Below are positions 46,401 to 58,189 of a stretch of 64,000 bases of DNA, piece after piece. The DNA comes from Phyto melanocephala (taxonomy: Eukaryota; Arthropoda; Insecta; Diptera; Rhinophoridae), in the NCBI GenBank assembly GCA_941918925.1, contig OW799237.1:8351201-8415200 (forward strand), given 5' to 3'. The notes under the pieces are model-generated. The model made no database searches. It was not told where the DNA came from and worked only from the letters and a program-made list of their open reading frames with translations. The stretch's first letter is position 1. Each line of letters begins with the position of its first letter. A program made the translations under genes and the position numbers.

Positions 46401-48229
46401 CTACAAAGAAAACGTACAAAAAGTTGCAGCGTTAGAGTGGTGGGTTGTTTTACATAAAGATGTTTTAAGAATTTTTGTATAAATTGAAAAAACCTTAAAT
46501 TTAACCATAAATATAAGAATTAAATTTAAAGAATAGAGCTGAATTTTGTTTATGATGTAGTCTATGAATAGAGCTGATTTTAACCCATTAAAGTGTTTAA
46601 TTTAAGCTAAATGTGTTAGCAAAAAATTGGTGTACTTCGATAGACAGGTTAGGAATAGTACTATCCAAAAATTGTTTAAAGTCTAACAGGACTATGACTT
46701 GTAAGGTTTACAAATTCAACAAAATCAGTTTAGCCGTTAAAGGGTTAAAAGAAGAGTTTGATTTTTTCTGGCCTTTTCACAGCCTAAATTTTAAATCATT
46801 TTGAGCGTTAATATTTACCCGGTTAACACCAAATCTCTTTCTTTTTATTTTTGTAGCGAAACTATAATAATAATCTTTAATTGTGACATGTAAAGGGTGT
46901 CCCAAAATTTATACAAGACTAAAGTTGAAAAGAAAACATCGTTTTCTTGTGAAGTATATTTTGTTTTAATTAAAACATTAAAAAGCTTTCACCAACAATT
47001 CCACCTACGGCTATGACATCATTTTAAAACGATTTGTTGTTGTTGGACGAACAGTGTTATCAGCATTCCCATATAATTCAGTTTTCTCAATTTGTTTTAA
47101 CCTTTGATATGGGTAAAACAAAATGGGACTAGTGTGTAGATAGACCCACTTTTACCCAGAGAAAAACTTTCCCCACATGTCGGGCCAGAGCTGGGCAATG
47201 ACAGAAAAGATGTTGCCCAGTCTCAACCTCTTTATCGTTTAACTTATTGATAATTTATTGAAAGGGAAATTTAATCTCCCAAGACACAATATGCAATTAA
47301 AGCACCTACAAGACCCCAGACAAGAGAGTCGGATAAGTGCCCTCGTTTCACGGTCGTCCATTGACTTGACATAATTTTGTTTTAGCATTTAGTGTCAAAT
47401 AGTCTTAAATGTTTGATCTCGAAATCCTGTTTTGAAGCAAGTTTTTTATTTTTATTTATTTATGCGCCTTTTGACTCAATTCTTTATGCAGTTTTCTTAA
47501 AATTCTGTTTTTTTTTTGTATTTTTTTAAATCTAAAGATTTGAATATTTGAAGGTTTTTTATTTCAGTTCACTTCGAGCTTTAAGAATTTCAATTAGTTT
47601 GAATGACAGAAAAAAAATGTTGTGCCGTATACAAAATATGACGTCAAAAATATTTAATCTGCATAAATGTTTGTGTTTTTTTTTTAATGTTAATGAAGAT
47701 CTAAATTTTACATAAACAAATTGTATACGGCATATTTAACTACTTTTGTAAAATGAATATAAAAAGAAACTTGTAAGAGTGCTACCATTCAGCTGTGACA
47801 AATGGAATACTATATAAAAGTTTGTGAACAATGTAGGCGGTGCGGTACACATCTTGTCTTGATACACAAAATCCATAAAAATAATTCATAATAGAAAGTT
47901 AAGACTCCCATTAACAAAATCTAAAAATACATTTAAAATCATAAAGAAAATATAGGGTGTCCCAAACATTTTCTTCAGCTATAAATAAAACTTAATTTTT
48001 TTGTTTTAGTACTTTTAAATGTTCGCAACATTTTTATAAAATAGCTAAAATACCAATGTATTAAGACAAGCTTAACCCTCATGTGAGTGACAAAAATTAC
48101 ATTTTTAACAGGGTGACAGAAAGAACACAGGTGGCCATATAAACAAACACATGAAAATGTACTTATTTTTTACATCTTTTCTGTTTACAAAAGGATTCAT
48201 AAAGATTGTGTTATTTTTTATGATTCTTG
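46401..48229 (-). other. EcR upstream intron, proximal part
   Basis: The acceptor (TTTGTAG on the minus strand) is at 46401-46407; the incoming exon must end one base into a codon. No coding exon seen. AGGGTGTCCCAAA-TTT-T occurs at 46895 and 47955 in the same orientation, probably ends of decayed mariner-like elements. A small hairpin CTGGGCAAT ... ATGTTGCCCAG lies at 47190-47219. Confidence 0.6.
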
Positions 48230-48418
48230 ATTCTAGTCTTGTTTCGTCAGCTGATTATTTTTTTTCACTTATTTTAAATTTTAGTTGTCAAAGTCTGTAG
48301 GCAAAAAACAAATTTTCTCTCCTCTCTCATTTATTTCAAACGTCAAACTTCATACATAAACATTATAAATAAACAAAATTCTCTGAACTGCAATTACCTG
48401 ATGAATTAATATGCCTTG
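48230..48418. mobile_element. Truncated CAAGGCATATTT-family MITE
   Basis: The right end ATTACCTGATGAATTAATATGCCTTG and the interior (TCGTCAGCTGATTATTT; TTCTCTC; CAAACTTCATA-ATAAA) match the element at 18180-18392. The left terminal repeat is missing or too altered to see. Confidence 0.7.
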
Positions 48419-48799
48419 ATTCCAATTTGCGTTTAAGAGTAAATTTGGGAATTCCCCTTTTTAGGCATTTCATCACAAAATTAACAACTTTTATAATATT
48501 TTTTTTTAAATGAAAATAAAATGGGTAACTGCATACTACATAAGTATGTATTAATAATATGAGTTATCTAATATTTTTTATCATTCCCAAACTAACTACG
48601 AAAATCCCCAACAAGGCAAATCAAAAAATATCTGCTTAAAAGCGAAAATTTTAATTATAGATGCCAAAAACTACTAAATTTAAGAATTTTTACGTTTCAA
48701 TATTCATTATTGAAGAATTCCTAAAGTGGCTAAGAAAAATTCTATATTGAAAACAAAACAGAAAAATAAAATGGAGTGAATTTTTATTTCCAATGTTAC

Positions 48800-49360
48800 T
48801 TAGCAGCAGATTTTAAAATTTTAGGCATCAATATTTTTTGTTGAAAAAATTCTAAAATTAATTTTATCAAACAATATCCCACACCATCCAACAAAAGCCC
48901 CCACTTCCCCCAGGGGAGCTACAAAAAGTCCCAAAAAACGATATATAGAAAAACACAAAAATATTTTTTTTTCAGTGTAAGAGAGAAATTGGTAGATTTC
49001 AATCATTTTACTCATAAAAATCTATGTGAAAAAATTTAAAATCCCGACAATACTTTTTTCAAATAAGATCCCCTCAAAGAGCTATAAAAATTCCCAAAAA
49101 CGGGAACATAAAAAAACACAAAAATATTTTTTTTAAGTGTAAGTAAAACCTAGTAAGTTACAAAAATTTTAGTGATAAAACTTTATGTAAGAAAAGGTAA
49201 AAAAATTAAAATCCCAAAACCGGGAAAAATTTCTTGGAAAAAACATAAATTAAATATATGGTATAATAAAAAATATTAAACTATTTTTTATTAATTCTAA
49301 AAAAAATCCCCAAAGAAATTTTTAAAATTCCCACAACACCAAAACAATTCCCTTAAAATT
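48800..49360. repeat. Diverged AT-rich tandem repeat, about 180-bp period
   Basis: Units share CCCAAAAA-CG, ACATA-AAAAACACAAAAATAT, TTTTTTT-AGTGTAAG and AAA-TCTATGTGA / AACTTTATGTAA. Two to three units are visible. They belong with the longer arrays that follow by the recurrent AAATCCCA word. Confidence 0.5.
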
Positions 49361-49739
49361 TAAAAAACTTACATTAAACTATGTACTTCTTTAAACAAAC
49401 GAGAAGCATAAAATTTTGTAAATATACATTTAATGTAAATTCCCTTAAAGGGAGATATAAAATTTCATAGTGAATTAGACCGCATTTATATTATGCAATT
49501 AACGCCGAGTTTTTTTCGCTATTCTTTTTTAAAGTTGCTTCGAAAATCTTTTCACATTTACATTACAATTTTTTTCTCGAGCATTTATTTTGACAGTTTT
49601 CGGTTTATGCTTTTCTGTGTTCTCTTGTTAACAAACAAAATGTTGCACGCAAAAGTTGTGGCGTTAATTGCATAGTCTAAATACGGTCTTAGTTAAAACT
49701 GTTAATGTTATATGTACATATTTACTTATTGTATATAAT

Positions 49740-51600
49740 TTTATAGTTTTTTTAAATTCCCAAGAACTCTTGAGAAAATCCCTCAAAGCTGGAAAAACAT
49801 TTTTAAAAACAAACTATACAAAATTTTTTAATTTGAGTTAATTCAAATATTAAAATTAAAAAATAATAATTTCCAACAAATTCTCAAAATATTTGAGAAA
49901 AATACTATAAGAGGAAGTTTTTTCTTATAAAAAAATATGAAAGTAAAGTTTACAGAATTCGTACCATTTTACATAAATAACAAAATTTCATAGATAGAAA
50001 AAATTTTACTTTTGGTCTGCCTTGAATAAACAGCAAACTATTTTTGAAATTAACATTTTTGTAAAAATTATCAGACCTAAAAAATTCTCTGACGAGGATA
50101 TAAAATTTTATAATAAGTTTGTTTGTTTTTAATTTCAATATTTTTTTAAATTGTTGTTTTTAAGAAATTCCCAAAAAGTCTTAGGAAAATCCCGAAAAGG
50201 GAAACATTTTGTTTTTCAAAACATACTATACCAAATTAGTTATTTTAATATTGTTTGATCAAAAAATCCAAGAATGACAAAAATTTTTATTTCTGAAGAA
50301 TTCCTAAAATGTTAAAAAAATCCCACAAAAATTTTAATATATAAAAAAAATTAATAAATAAGTTTGTCTTTAAATTTAATATTTTTTAATTGTTTCTGAA
50401 AAAATTCCCAAAAAGTCTTAAGAAAATCCCAAAAAAGGAAAACTTTTTTCTCAAAACACACTACACAAAATTAGTAAATTTAATATTTTTTGATAAAAAA
50501 AATACAAGAATGACAAAATTTGTATTTCTGAAGAATTCCTAAAATGTTAAAAAAAATCCCAGAAAAAATTTAAATTAAAAAAAATTCAATTCAAAAATAA
50601 CTAAAATTGTTATTTCTGAAAAATTTCTAAAATGTTAAAAAAAAATCCCACAACAATTTTTATATATAAAAAAATTAATAAATAAGTTGTTTTTAATTTT
50701 AATAATTTTTAAATTGCTTTACAAAAAATCCCCAAAAGTCTTAAGAAAATGCCAAAAAGGGAATTTTTTTTTCTTAAAACAGACTATACGAAATTAGTAA
50801 ATTTTATATATTTTTTTTTTTGATAAAAAAATCCAAGAATGACAAAAATTTTTAGGTTTTAAAATGTTTAAAAAAAATTGCACAAAAAATTTAATATTTA
50901 AAAAATTTTAATTTATAAGTTTGTTTTTTAATTTTAATTTAAATAATTTTTAAATTGTTTTTCAAAAAATCCTAAAAAGACTTAACAAAATCCAAAAAAG
51001 GGAAAAAACTTTTTCTTAAAACACACTAAACAAAATTAATATATTTAATTGTTTTTTTATTTAAAAATCCAAAAATGACAAAAATTTTTATTTCTAAAGA
51101 ATTCCTAAAATGTTAAAAAAAATCCCAGAAAAAATTTAATACATAAAAAAATTTAATATTTTAAAAATTAAATAAAAAGGTTTGTTTTTAATTTTAATAT
51201 TTTTTAAAACGATTTTCAAAAAATTCCTAAACATTTTTAACAAATCCCAAAAAGGGGATACTTTTTTTCCTCAAGAAATTAGTAAATTTAATATTTTTTT
51301 TTATAAAAAAAATTCAAGAATGAAAAAAAGTTTGTTTCAGAAGAATTCCTAAAATGTTTGTTTTTAAAAAATCCCCAAAAAATCTTCAGAAACTCCCAAA
51401 TAGGGGAAACTTTTTTTCTGAAAACACACTATACAAAATTAGTAAATTTAATATTTTTTTGATAAAAAAAATCCAAGAATAACAAAAATTTTTATTTCTG
51501 AAGAATTCCTAAAATGTTAAAAAAATCCCACAAAAAATTAAATATTTAAAAAAATTTTATATTTAAAAAAATTTAATAATTAAGTTTCAAAGAAATAGTA
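49740..51600. repeat. Satellite-like array, about 238-bp period, inside the EcR intron
   Basis: GAATTCCTAAAATGTTAAAA with following ATCCCA recurs near 50297, 50532, 51098, 51337 and 51498, with decayed forms near 50620 and 50860. Spacings of about 235-240 bp dominate. Each unit also contains AAAAATCCAAGAATGACAAA, TTTTAAATTG and AAAGTCTTAAGAAAAT-CC with GGGAAA. Units differ by many substitutions and small indels, so the array is old. Confidence 0.75.
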
Positions 51601-52321
51601 GTGACATGTAAAGTAATTTACTTTTTAACATTTTAAATCCAAAGCTGGTTTTTAATTAAAAATTTTTTTAAAATAATTGAGGAAAATGAGGTGCTTATGA
51701 ATGAATTTTATATTCGACAATAAAACTGTAAAAATGATAGAATAATATTGCTGCATTTTAGTTTTTATTTTAATTAAGTTTATTTCGTCTTAAGACTTTA
51801 TTTAAAATTACCACGTTTTTAGCTAATTTTTTTTATCAAATCTTTGGGTGTGGTTTGTGTGTTGTTTTTTTTTTATTTTTAATACAATTTCCTTTTTAAT
51901 TTACTTTTACTTGTATTTTTCGCCGTAAAATATTCTGTTGTTGTTGTTGTGTTTTCTTAACATTTTTTGTTTTTATTTTTATTTTTTTTTTTGTTTTCCT
52001 TTTTTTCACGATAAATTTTTAATCTTAAAACAAATCATATAAAAGCGGCGACAAGTACATTAAGCGAAAATATCAGTTCTATGGGTTGTGTGTACACTGT
52101 TTACCTTTTGATTTGCTACCTACCCACTTTTCCAAACAGGAAAAAAAAACGAGAAAAATATAAATAATTCTTACTCGTTTGTTTTTCTTATAAGCTGATA
52201 CACTTTGCTAAAGCCAAAAGTAAATATACAAAAGATACAAATGCATAGATACTCGTACTTACAGAATGATACATAATATTACTATGTTGAGTGAGTAGAT
52301 AGATACATGTTACACTTACTT

Positions 52322-52358
52322 ATGTACATAAACATACATACATACATACATACATACA
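52322..52358. repeat. (CATA)n microsatellite
   Basis: About eight tandem CATA units after TATGTACATAAA, followed by CACACAAAC. Related GTATGTATG and TACATAT words are scattered through 52.2-53.2 kb. Confidence 0.85.
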
Positions 52359-53269
52359 CACAAACTGTGTATCTATACATGAATTGATGTATCTAGTCTA
52401 TCTATCATTAAGGTATCTATCTCTATATAGTACATGTTTGTGCACTTGAACTGCATTCACATCTATAAATACTTTTTTGTATGTATGTTTTGTGGTGCCA
52501 TAGTCACTTTTATTGAGCTACTAAGAGATATACTACATTTGGTTAGCGTTAGCTCTGTGTGTGTGTGTGTTTTATCATCGCGCTGGTTTTTGCACTTGAA
52601 GGCAAACTACTCTCGTGCAAATGTCAGCCATGCAGCCAGCCAGCCAGTCAGTGAGGCAGCCAACAAACAGCCTTAGTTGGGATTATGTGCCATGTACTTT
52701 GGTTATTACATTTTCTATTACAAACGACTATATACATATTTACATATACATATATTCTATAGATACAAATACATACTTTTTATGTATGTATCGTGTGCCC
52801 TTCACCTCTGGTCGTGCTATGACTATGGTTTGCTTTTGGGATTTTATTTTTATATATAGAAAAATGTGCACGTGCATTGTTGCATAGTTATGCAAAAGTT
52901 TATTGACGTACATTTTCCAAAACGAACGACCGAAAGACCAACAAACCCACCAAACAGCCGAACAACCACTCACTATGACACTCGCTCACACTCCTGCCCA
53001 TGCCACATGCATTCTACATTTATTTATGTATGCCTGTGTGTCTCCGAATATACATATTTATCTATGCATATTAAAAAAGGTCTATTAAATAGTCTTGGTA
53101 TGTACATAAACACAACAAATACTTAATACTTGTAGGAAAAAAGATTTATTAAAAACATATGTATGTGTGTGGAAAAACTTGGCTTAAGCACGTTTTTCCA
53201 TTTTCATGGCATTATGCCACTTTCCATTCCTTGAGTTGCAACATGCAGCAGCAAAAAGTGAATAAAAAC

Positions 53270-53649
53270 AAGTAAGAGCGCTATATTCGGCCGTGCCGAA
53301 TCTTATATACCCTTCACAACGTGAATTCATGCAATAACAGTGGTTTGTGTCACCATTTATCCCATATGAAATACGTACATACATATAAAAACATACATAT
53401 ATAAAAACGTCCCATTGTAAAATTATAAATTCACGTATGAATGTTAAAAAAAACAAAAAAAAAAAAAAAAAATTTTAAAAAAATTTAAAAAAAAAATTTA
53501 AAAAAAAATTTAAAAAAAAAAATTTTTTTAAAAATTATTATGTATGTATATAATATATATAAAACAAAAAAAAAAATAAAAAAAAAAAATTAAAAAAAAA
53601 AATCAAAAAAAAAAATAATAAAAATATAAATAATATATTATATAAAAAA
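53270..53649 (+). mobile_element. Truncated INE-1-like element
   Basis: It starts AAGTAAGAGCGCTATATTCG with the hairpin TTCGGCCGTGCCGAA and TATATACCCTTCACAACGTG, then passes into an A/T-only tract and stops where a second copy begins at 53650. The 3' half is absent. It could be a partial tandem duplication of the next element. Confidence 0.7.
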
Positions 53650-54426
53650 CAAGTAAGAGTGCTATATTCGGCCATGCCGAATCTTATATACCCTTCACAA
53701 CGTGTAGTCATGCAATAACAGTTGCTTGTATCACCATTCATCCCATATGAAATACGTACACGTATGTATGTTAAAAAAACGAAAAAAAAAAAATTAAAAA
53801 AAAATTTAAAAAAAAATTAAAAAAAAAAATTATTTTATATATAATATACATATATAAAACAAAAAAAAAAATAAAAAAAAATATTAAAAAAAAAATTAAA
53901 AAAAAAATAATAAAAATATAAATAATATATTAAATAAAAAATAAAAAAAAAATAAAAAAAAAAATTTAAAAAAAATTTTTTAAAAAATTAAAAAAAAATT
54001 TTTTTTGGCTCAGTTGGGATTCGATGCCACGTTTTCTCTAACCAGTATACACGTTTGTATGTATGTATGTTGTTGTTGTAATGTTGTTTTTGTGAAAAAA
54101 AAATCGAGGTGGTCGTGGGTTTTTGCTCATATCTCAGTTGTTTATGTACCGATGTTTCTGGTTTTCAATAGCGATCTACTCCCGAATATTTCTGATATTT
54201 TAATACCTTACCCGGGTCCAACCTATGTCGAGGGGCTTCAAAAAGTTGATTTCAACATACACACGGACAGACGGTCAGACGGACAGACTGACAGGGCTTA
54301 ATCGACTCCCCTATTCATAAGCTTTCAGAAAATATATACTTTATGGGGTCGGAAATGAAAATTGTAGAAATTTCACACGGAATGACAAACCTATATATAC
54401 CCTTTTTCACTGTGTGAAGGGTATAA
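53650..54426 (+). mobile_element. INE-1/DINE-1-like element, near-complete copy
   Basis: The same order of parts as at 21299-22070: hairpin TTCGGCCATGCCGAA, TATATACCCTTCAC, A/T tract, GGCTCAGTTGGGATTCGATG, GACGGTCAGACGGACAGACT, TACTTTATGGGGTCGGAAAT and a terminal GTGTGAAGGGTATA hairpin. The 98-codon frame at 54005-54301 runs through repeat sequence and is unlikely to be a gene. Confidence 0.78.
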
Positions 54427-54599
54427 AAAATTAAATGAATAAAATAACAAGAAAATTATGAACGTTCCTCAGAGATTATAAAGGGAACAAAAAATGTGTT
54501 TTAATAGAGATTTAACAAAAACAACAAAATTATATTGCAATATATTGTAGACCAAGCCAAGACTAGTCATTTTTATTATGGCAACCAAAATTAATCTTT

Positions 54600-54990
54600 A
54601 TTTAGTTTAATTTTGACAATTTCTAACATAAATCATTTGCCCAAAGAATTCCTAAACTTTGCGATAGAAATCACCAAGTGGGGAAATTAAAATTTGGACT
54701 AAATGAATATAACTTTTAATTGAAATTCATAATAAACTGCAAAAATAAACTAATTTATAGGTTTTTAAGAATTCTTAATAAGGATACAAAAACTCCCTAA
54801 TAAGAAACAAACAAATTTAAAAATACAATTAGTAAAAATAACAAAAATGTTGTGGGGAAATTAAAATTTGGACTAAATGAATATAACTTTTAATTGAAAT
54901 TCACAATAAACTGCAAAAATTAACTAATTTATAGGTTTTTAAGAATTCCTAATAAGGATACAAAAATTCCCCAATAGGAAACAATAAAAA
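54600..54990. repeat. Recent direct duplication, about 174-bp period
   Basis: GGGGAAATTAAAATTTGGAC and the following ~120 bp (…ATAACTTTTAATTGAAATTC, ATAAACTGCAAAAAT, TTTATAGGTTTTTAAGAATT) occur at about 54680 and again at about 54854 with only a few differences, so this unit duplicated more recently than the neighbouring arrays. Confidence 0.8.
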
Positions 54991-55483
54991 TGTTAAAACA
55001 AAATGAGTAAAAATTACAAAAATGCTCTTTGACATGAGGTATATAAGTCAAAAATGTAAGAAAATCTTGTTTTTAAGAATTCCTAAAGTGGGTATTTACA
55101 AACTCCAAACTGGGGAACATAAAATTTAAGAAAAGTATCACAAAAAAATTAAATGTTTACTAGTTAATAAGCAATAAAGCTGTATGTTTTAAAAAAATAT
55201 ATAACTAAAAAAAATTATTCCTAAAATGCTTTAAGGAAATCCCAGAAAAAAAAAATAAAAAACAGAAAAACAAATACAAATTGATTTATTGTACTTGTAT
55301 GGTATTTTATTAGAAATTTATTTAAAAGAAAGCTTAAAATGAACAACAAAAAAATTTCTTTTTTTTAAATTCCTAAATGTATTGTTTAGTTTCAACGATC
55401 TTAATCTTAAGTTCAAAAATAAGAACAGAAAATTCCTAAAATGTGTAAAGAAAATATAAAAAATTTTAAAGCTGTACTTAAAA

Positions 55484-56330
55484 CAAGGTAAAAACTTGTC
55501 AAAACAATGAAGCAGCACGTTATACAAAACTGTATTTTTTTTAATTCCTGAAATGTGCAAATAAATCCCAACTGGGATATTTATATTTTAAATAACAAAT
55601 TTCTTGATATATTTTACAAATTTTATTGGCAATTAAGTAAAAAAAATCTTACAATTTATAAAAAAAATCATGCTTTAAGATTCCTAAAGTGTGTAAAGAA
55701 AACCCCAAGGTAAAGAAACAACGGAATTGACTGTAAAAATAAAAAAAAATAATCTGAATTTATATTAACAGCCAGGCAAAAACTTTATAAGTTGCCAACA
55801 CAATAAAGCGGCAAGTGATATAAAACTGTATTTTTTCAATTCCCAAAATGTGCAAAGAAATCCCAACTGGGATATTTATTATTTAAAATAAAAAAATTCT
55901 TGATATATTCTTATACACATTTTATTGGCAATTAGGTCAAAAAATCTTACAATTTATAAAAAGAAAATCATGCTTTAAGATTCCTAAAGTGTGTAAAGAA
56001 AATCCCAAATATAAAAAAATTCAAATATAAAAAATTTGAATGCTATATTTACTAAAGGAAAATACTTTATAAGTTGCCAACACAATAAAGCAGCAAGTGA
56101 TATAAAACTGTATTTTTTTTTAAATTCCTGAAATGTGCAAAGAAATCCCAACTGGGATATTTATATTTTAAATAAAAAAAATTCTTGATATATTCTTCTA
56201 CACATTTAATTGGCAATTAAGTAAAAAAATTCTTAAAATGTATAAAAAAAATCATGCTTTAAGATTCCTAAAGTGTGTAAAGAAAATCCCAAGCTAAAAA
56301 ACAACAACGTAATTGAGTGTAAAGAATTAA
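55484..56330. repeat. Three-unit satellite-like array, about 285-bp period
   Basis: Units start near 55484, 55771 and 56053. Each contains CAATAAAGC-GCAAGTGATATA, AAACTGTATTTTTT, AATTCCTGAAATGTGCAAAG, AAATCCCAACTGGGATATTT, TTCTTGATATATT, TTGGCAATTA-GT, ATCATGCTTTAAGATTCCTA and AAGTGTGTAAAGAAAA-CCCA. Similarity between units is high over the full period. Confidence 0.82.
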
Positions 56331-57960
56331 AAACAAACTAAAGTTATATTTACAACTAGGTAAAAATTTATAAATGGCCAAAATATTTAGTTTAAAGAAA
56401 TTCCGAAAATGGTTTAACAAATCTCCAAACTGGAAAATGTAAGCTGTTATTAAAAACCATTAACAATAAAGTTTAAGTATTATAAAAACTTGTACTTTTC
56501 TAAAAACCCTAAAATATGACAGAAACTTAAAAAATAATCAAAACTATTCAGTTAAGTTTGCAATGAAGTAAGAAAGCTTAAATAATTAACAAATCATGAA
56601 TTCCTAAAATTTTTGACGAAAATCCCAAACTATGGAACTTCTAAATTTATAATAAATTTATAGGAAAAATTTAAAAAACGCAATAAATTTAAAATTTCTT
56701 ATTTTCAAGCAATTCCTAAAATTACTTTTAAAATTCCCAAAGCGGGGAACATAAACAAAAAGTATTTCATTTTATTAGTAAATAAAAAATTTACTTACAG
56801 CGTATAAAAAAAATATTTTTAATTTCAAGAAAAAACTTCAAAGAAATCCCAATAAGGGCAATGAAATACATAAATTGTAAAATTTTATTGCCATTGCTGA
56901 TGTCACATTGTAATAATTTTCTAAAATGTTTAAATGCTTTTAATATTATTGTGGTTCATTGTACAATTTTTAAGCCATTTTTAAATTTAAAAAAATTAAT
57001 ACAATATGATAATAGTATGTCATGATAATAGAGTATCATGCCTAGTAAATCTAGCAAATAAAACAATAAAGCAATAAATTACGCAAATTTTGCATTTTCA
57101 AGAATTCATAAAATATTTTAAAATGGGCAACTTTTAAAAATTTTATAAATTAAAATTACAATAATATAAAGTTTTCACAATTTTATTGCAGTTTAAATAA
57201 ACAATAAAGCTAAAACTATAAAATTTTGTAATTTTTAGAATTCCTAAAGTAGGGAAAAAAATTTCCAAATTTAAGGATTTTAAAAAATTGACAAGAAAAG
57301 TATTACAAATTGATAAGATGTATTTAAGTATAAAAAGAAAATTTTTAATAACAATAAAATATTTAAAATATTTAAGTAGAATACCCAACTGAACATTTTC
57401 ACGAGAAAGTTATACAACTGGTGAATTCCAAAGAAGTGTCGCATGATAATAATTCCCAAACATTTTAAAATTAATAAAAAGTATTATGTTATATACCGTT
57501 TTTAAAAATGTTAAAAATTATAGCAATACAACACTAAGGACACCTTAAAAATTCACTAAATACTTTTTACTTATTTATTTCTGGCTTGAGAGTAAAAATC
57601 AAACTGTAGCATTCCACTGGCTGGTGTCGCGATAAATTTTAATTTTTTAAGTTTATTCTTTCACTATCACAAACAATAAAATTTAATTTCGTAATACGAA
57701 AAAATTCAAAATAAAAATGAACTCAGACCAAAAAAATAAAAAAACGAAAAATTGTCTTTAAAACTTTAAAAATTATTATCGAGCTAAAATAAGAACAATA
57801 TGAAAAAAAAAATTAATATTTTATTTGTTATTAAATAATCGAGATTTGAAGTAGTGTTTTTTACAAATTCCTAAATTGTTCAAAAAAATTCCAAAAATTT
57901 TTTTTTTTTAATTCTATTGTTTTATCAATAAAGAAAAAAAACGTAAAATTTTGCAAAAAT
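56331..57960. repeat. Diverged ATTCCTAAA / AAATCCCA repeat DNA
   Basis: GAATTCCTAAA-like words recur near 56397 (decayed), 56598, 56709, 57105, 57238 and 57974 with CCCAAA-GGGAA, but full units can no longer be aligned by eye. Confidence 0.5.
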
Positions 57961-58189
57961 CTTGATTTTAAAGAATTCCTAATATCTAGAAAAAAATTCC
58001 CAAGCTGGGGAAGTATGCTAAGGGTTTAATAGAACATTGCAATGGAATAAAACAAGGATGAATTTTTTTAATTGACATTAAATTGACTTTATTCGAAAGA
58101 TAATCTTCTGGCATTATAATTTAAATATGAGTTGTGGTACATATATGACCGCCATGGCTGGTTAGGACTAGGCTAGGCTGGCTAATCTG

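Noticed and set aside
54005..54301. 98-codon frame starting MAQLGFDATFSL
   Set aside because: It runs through an INE-1-like element. The same region in the 21299 copy is not open to the same extent.
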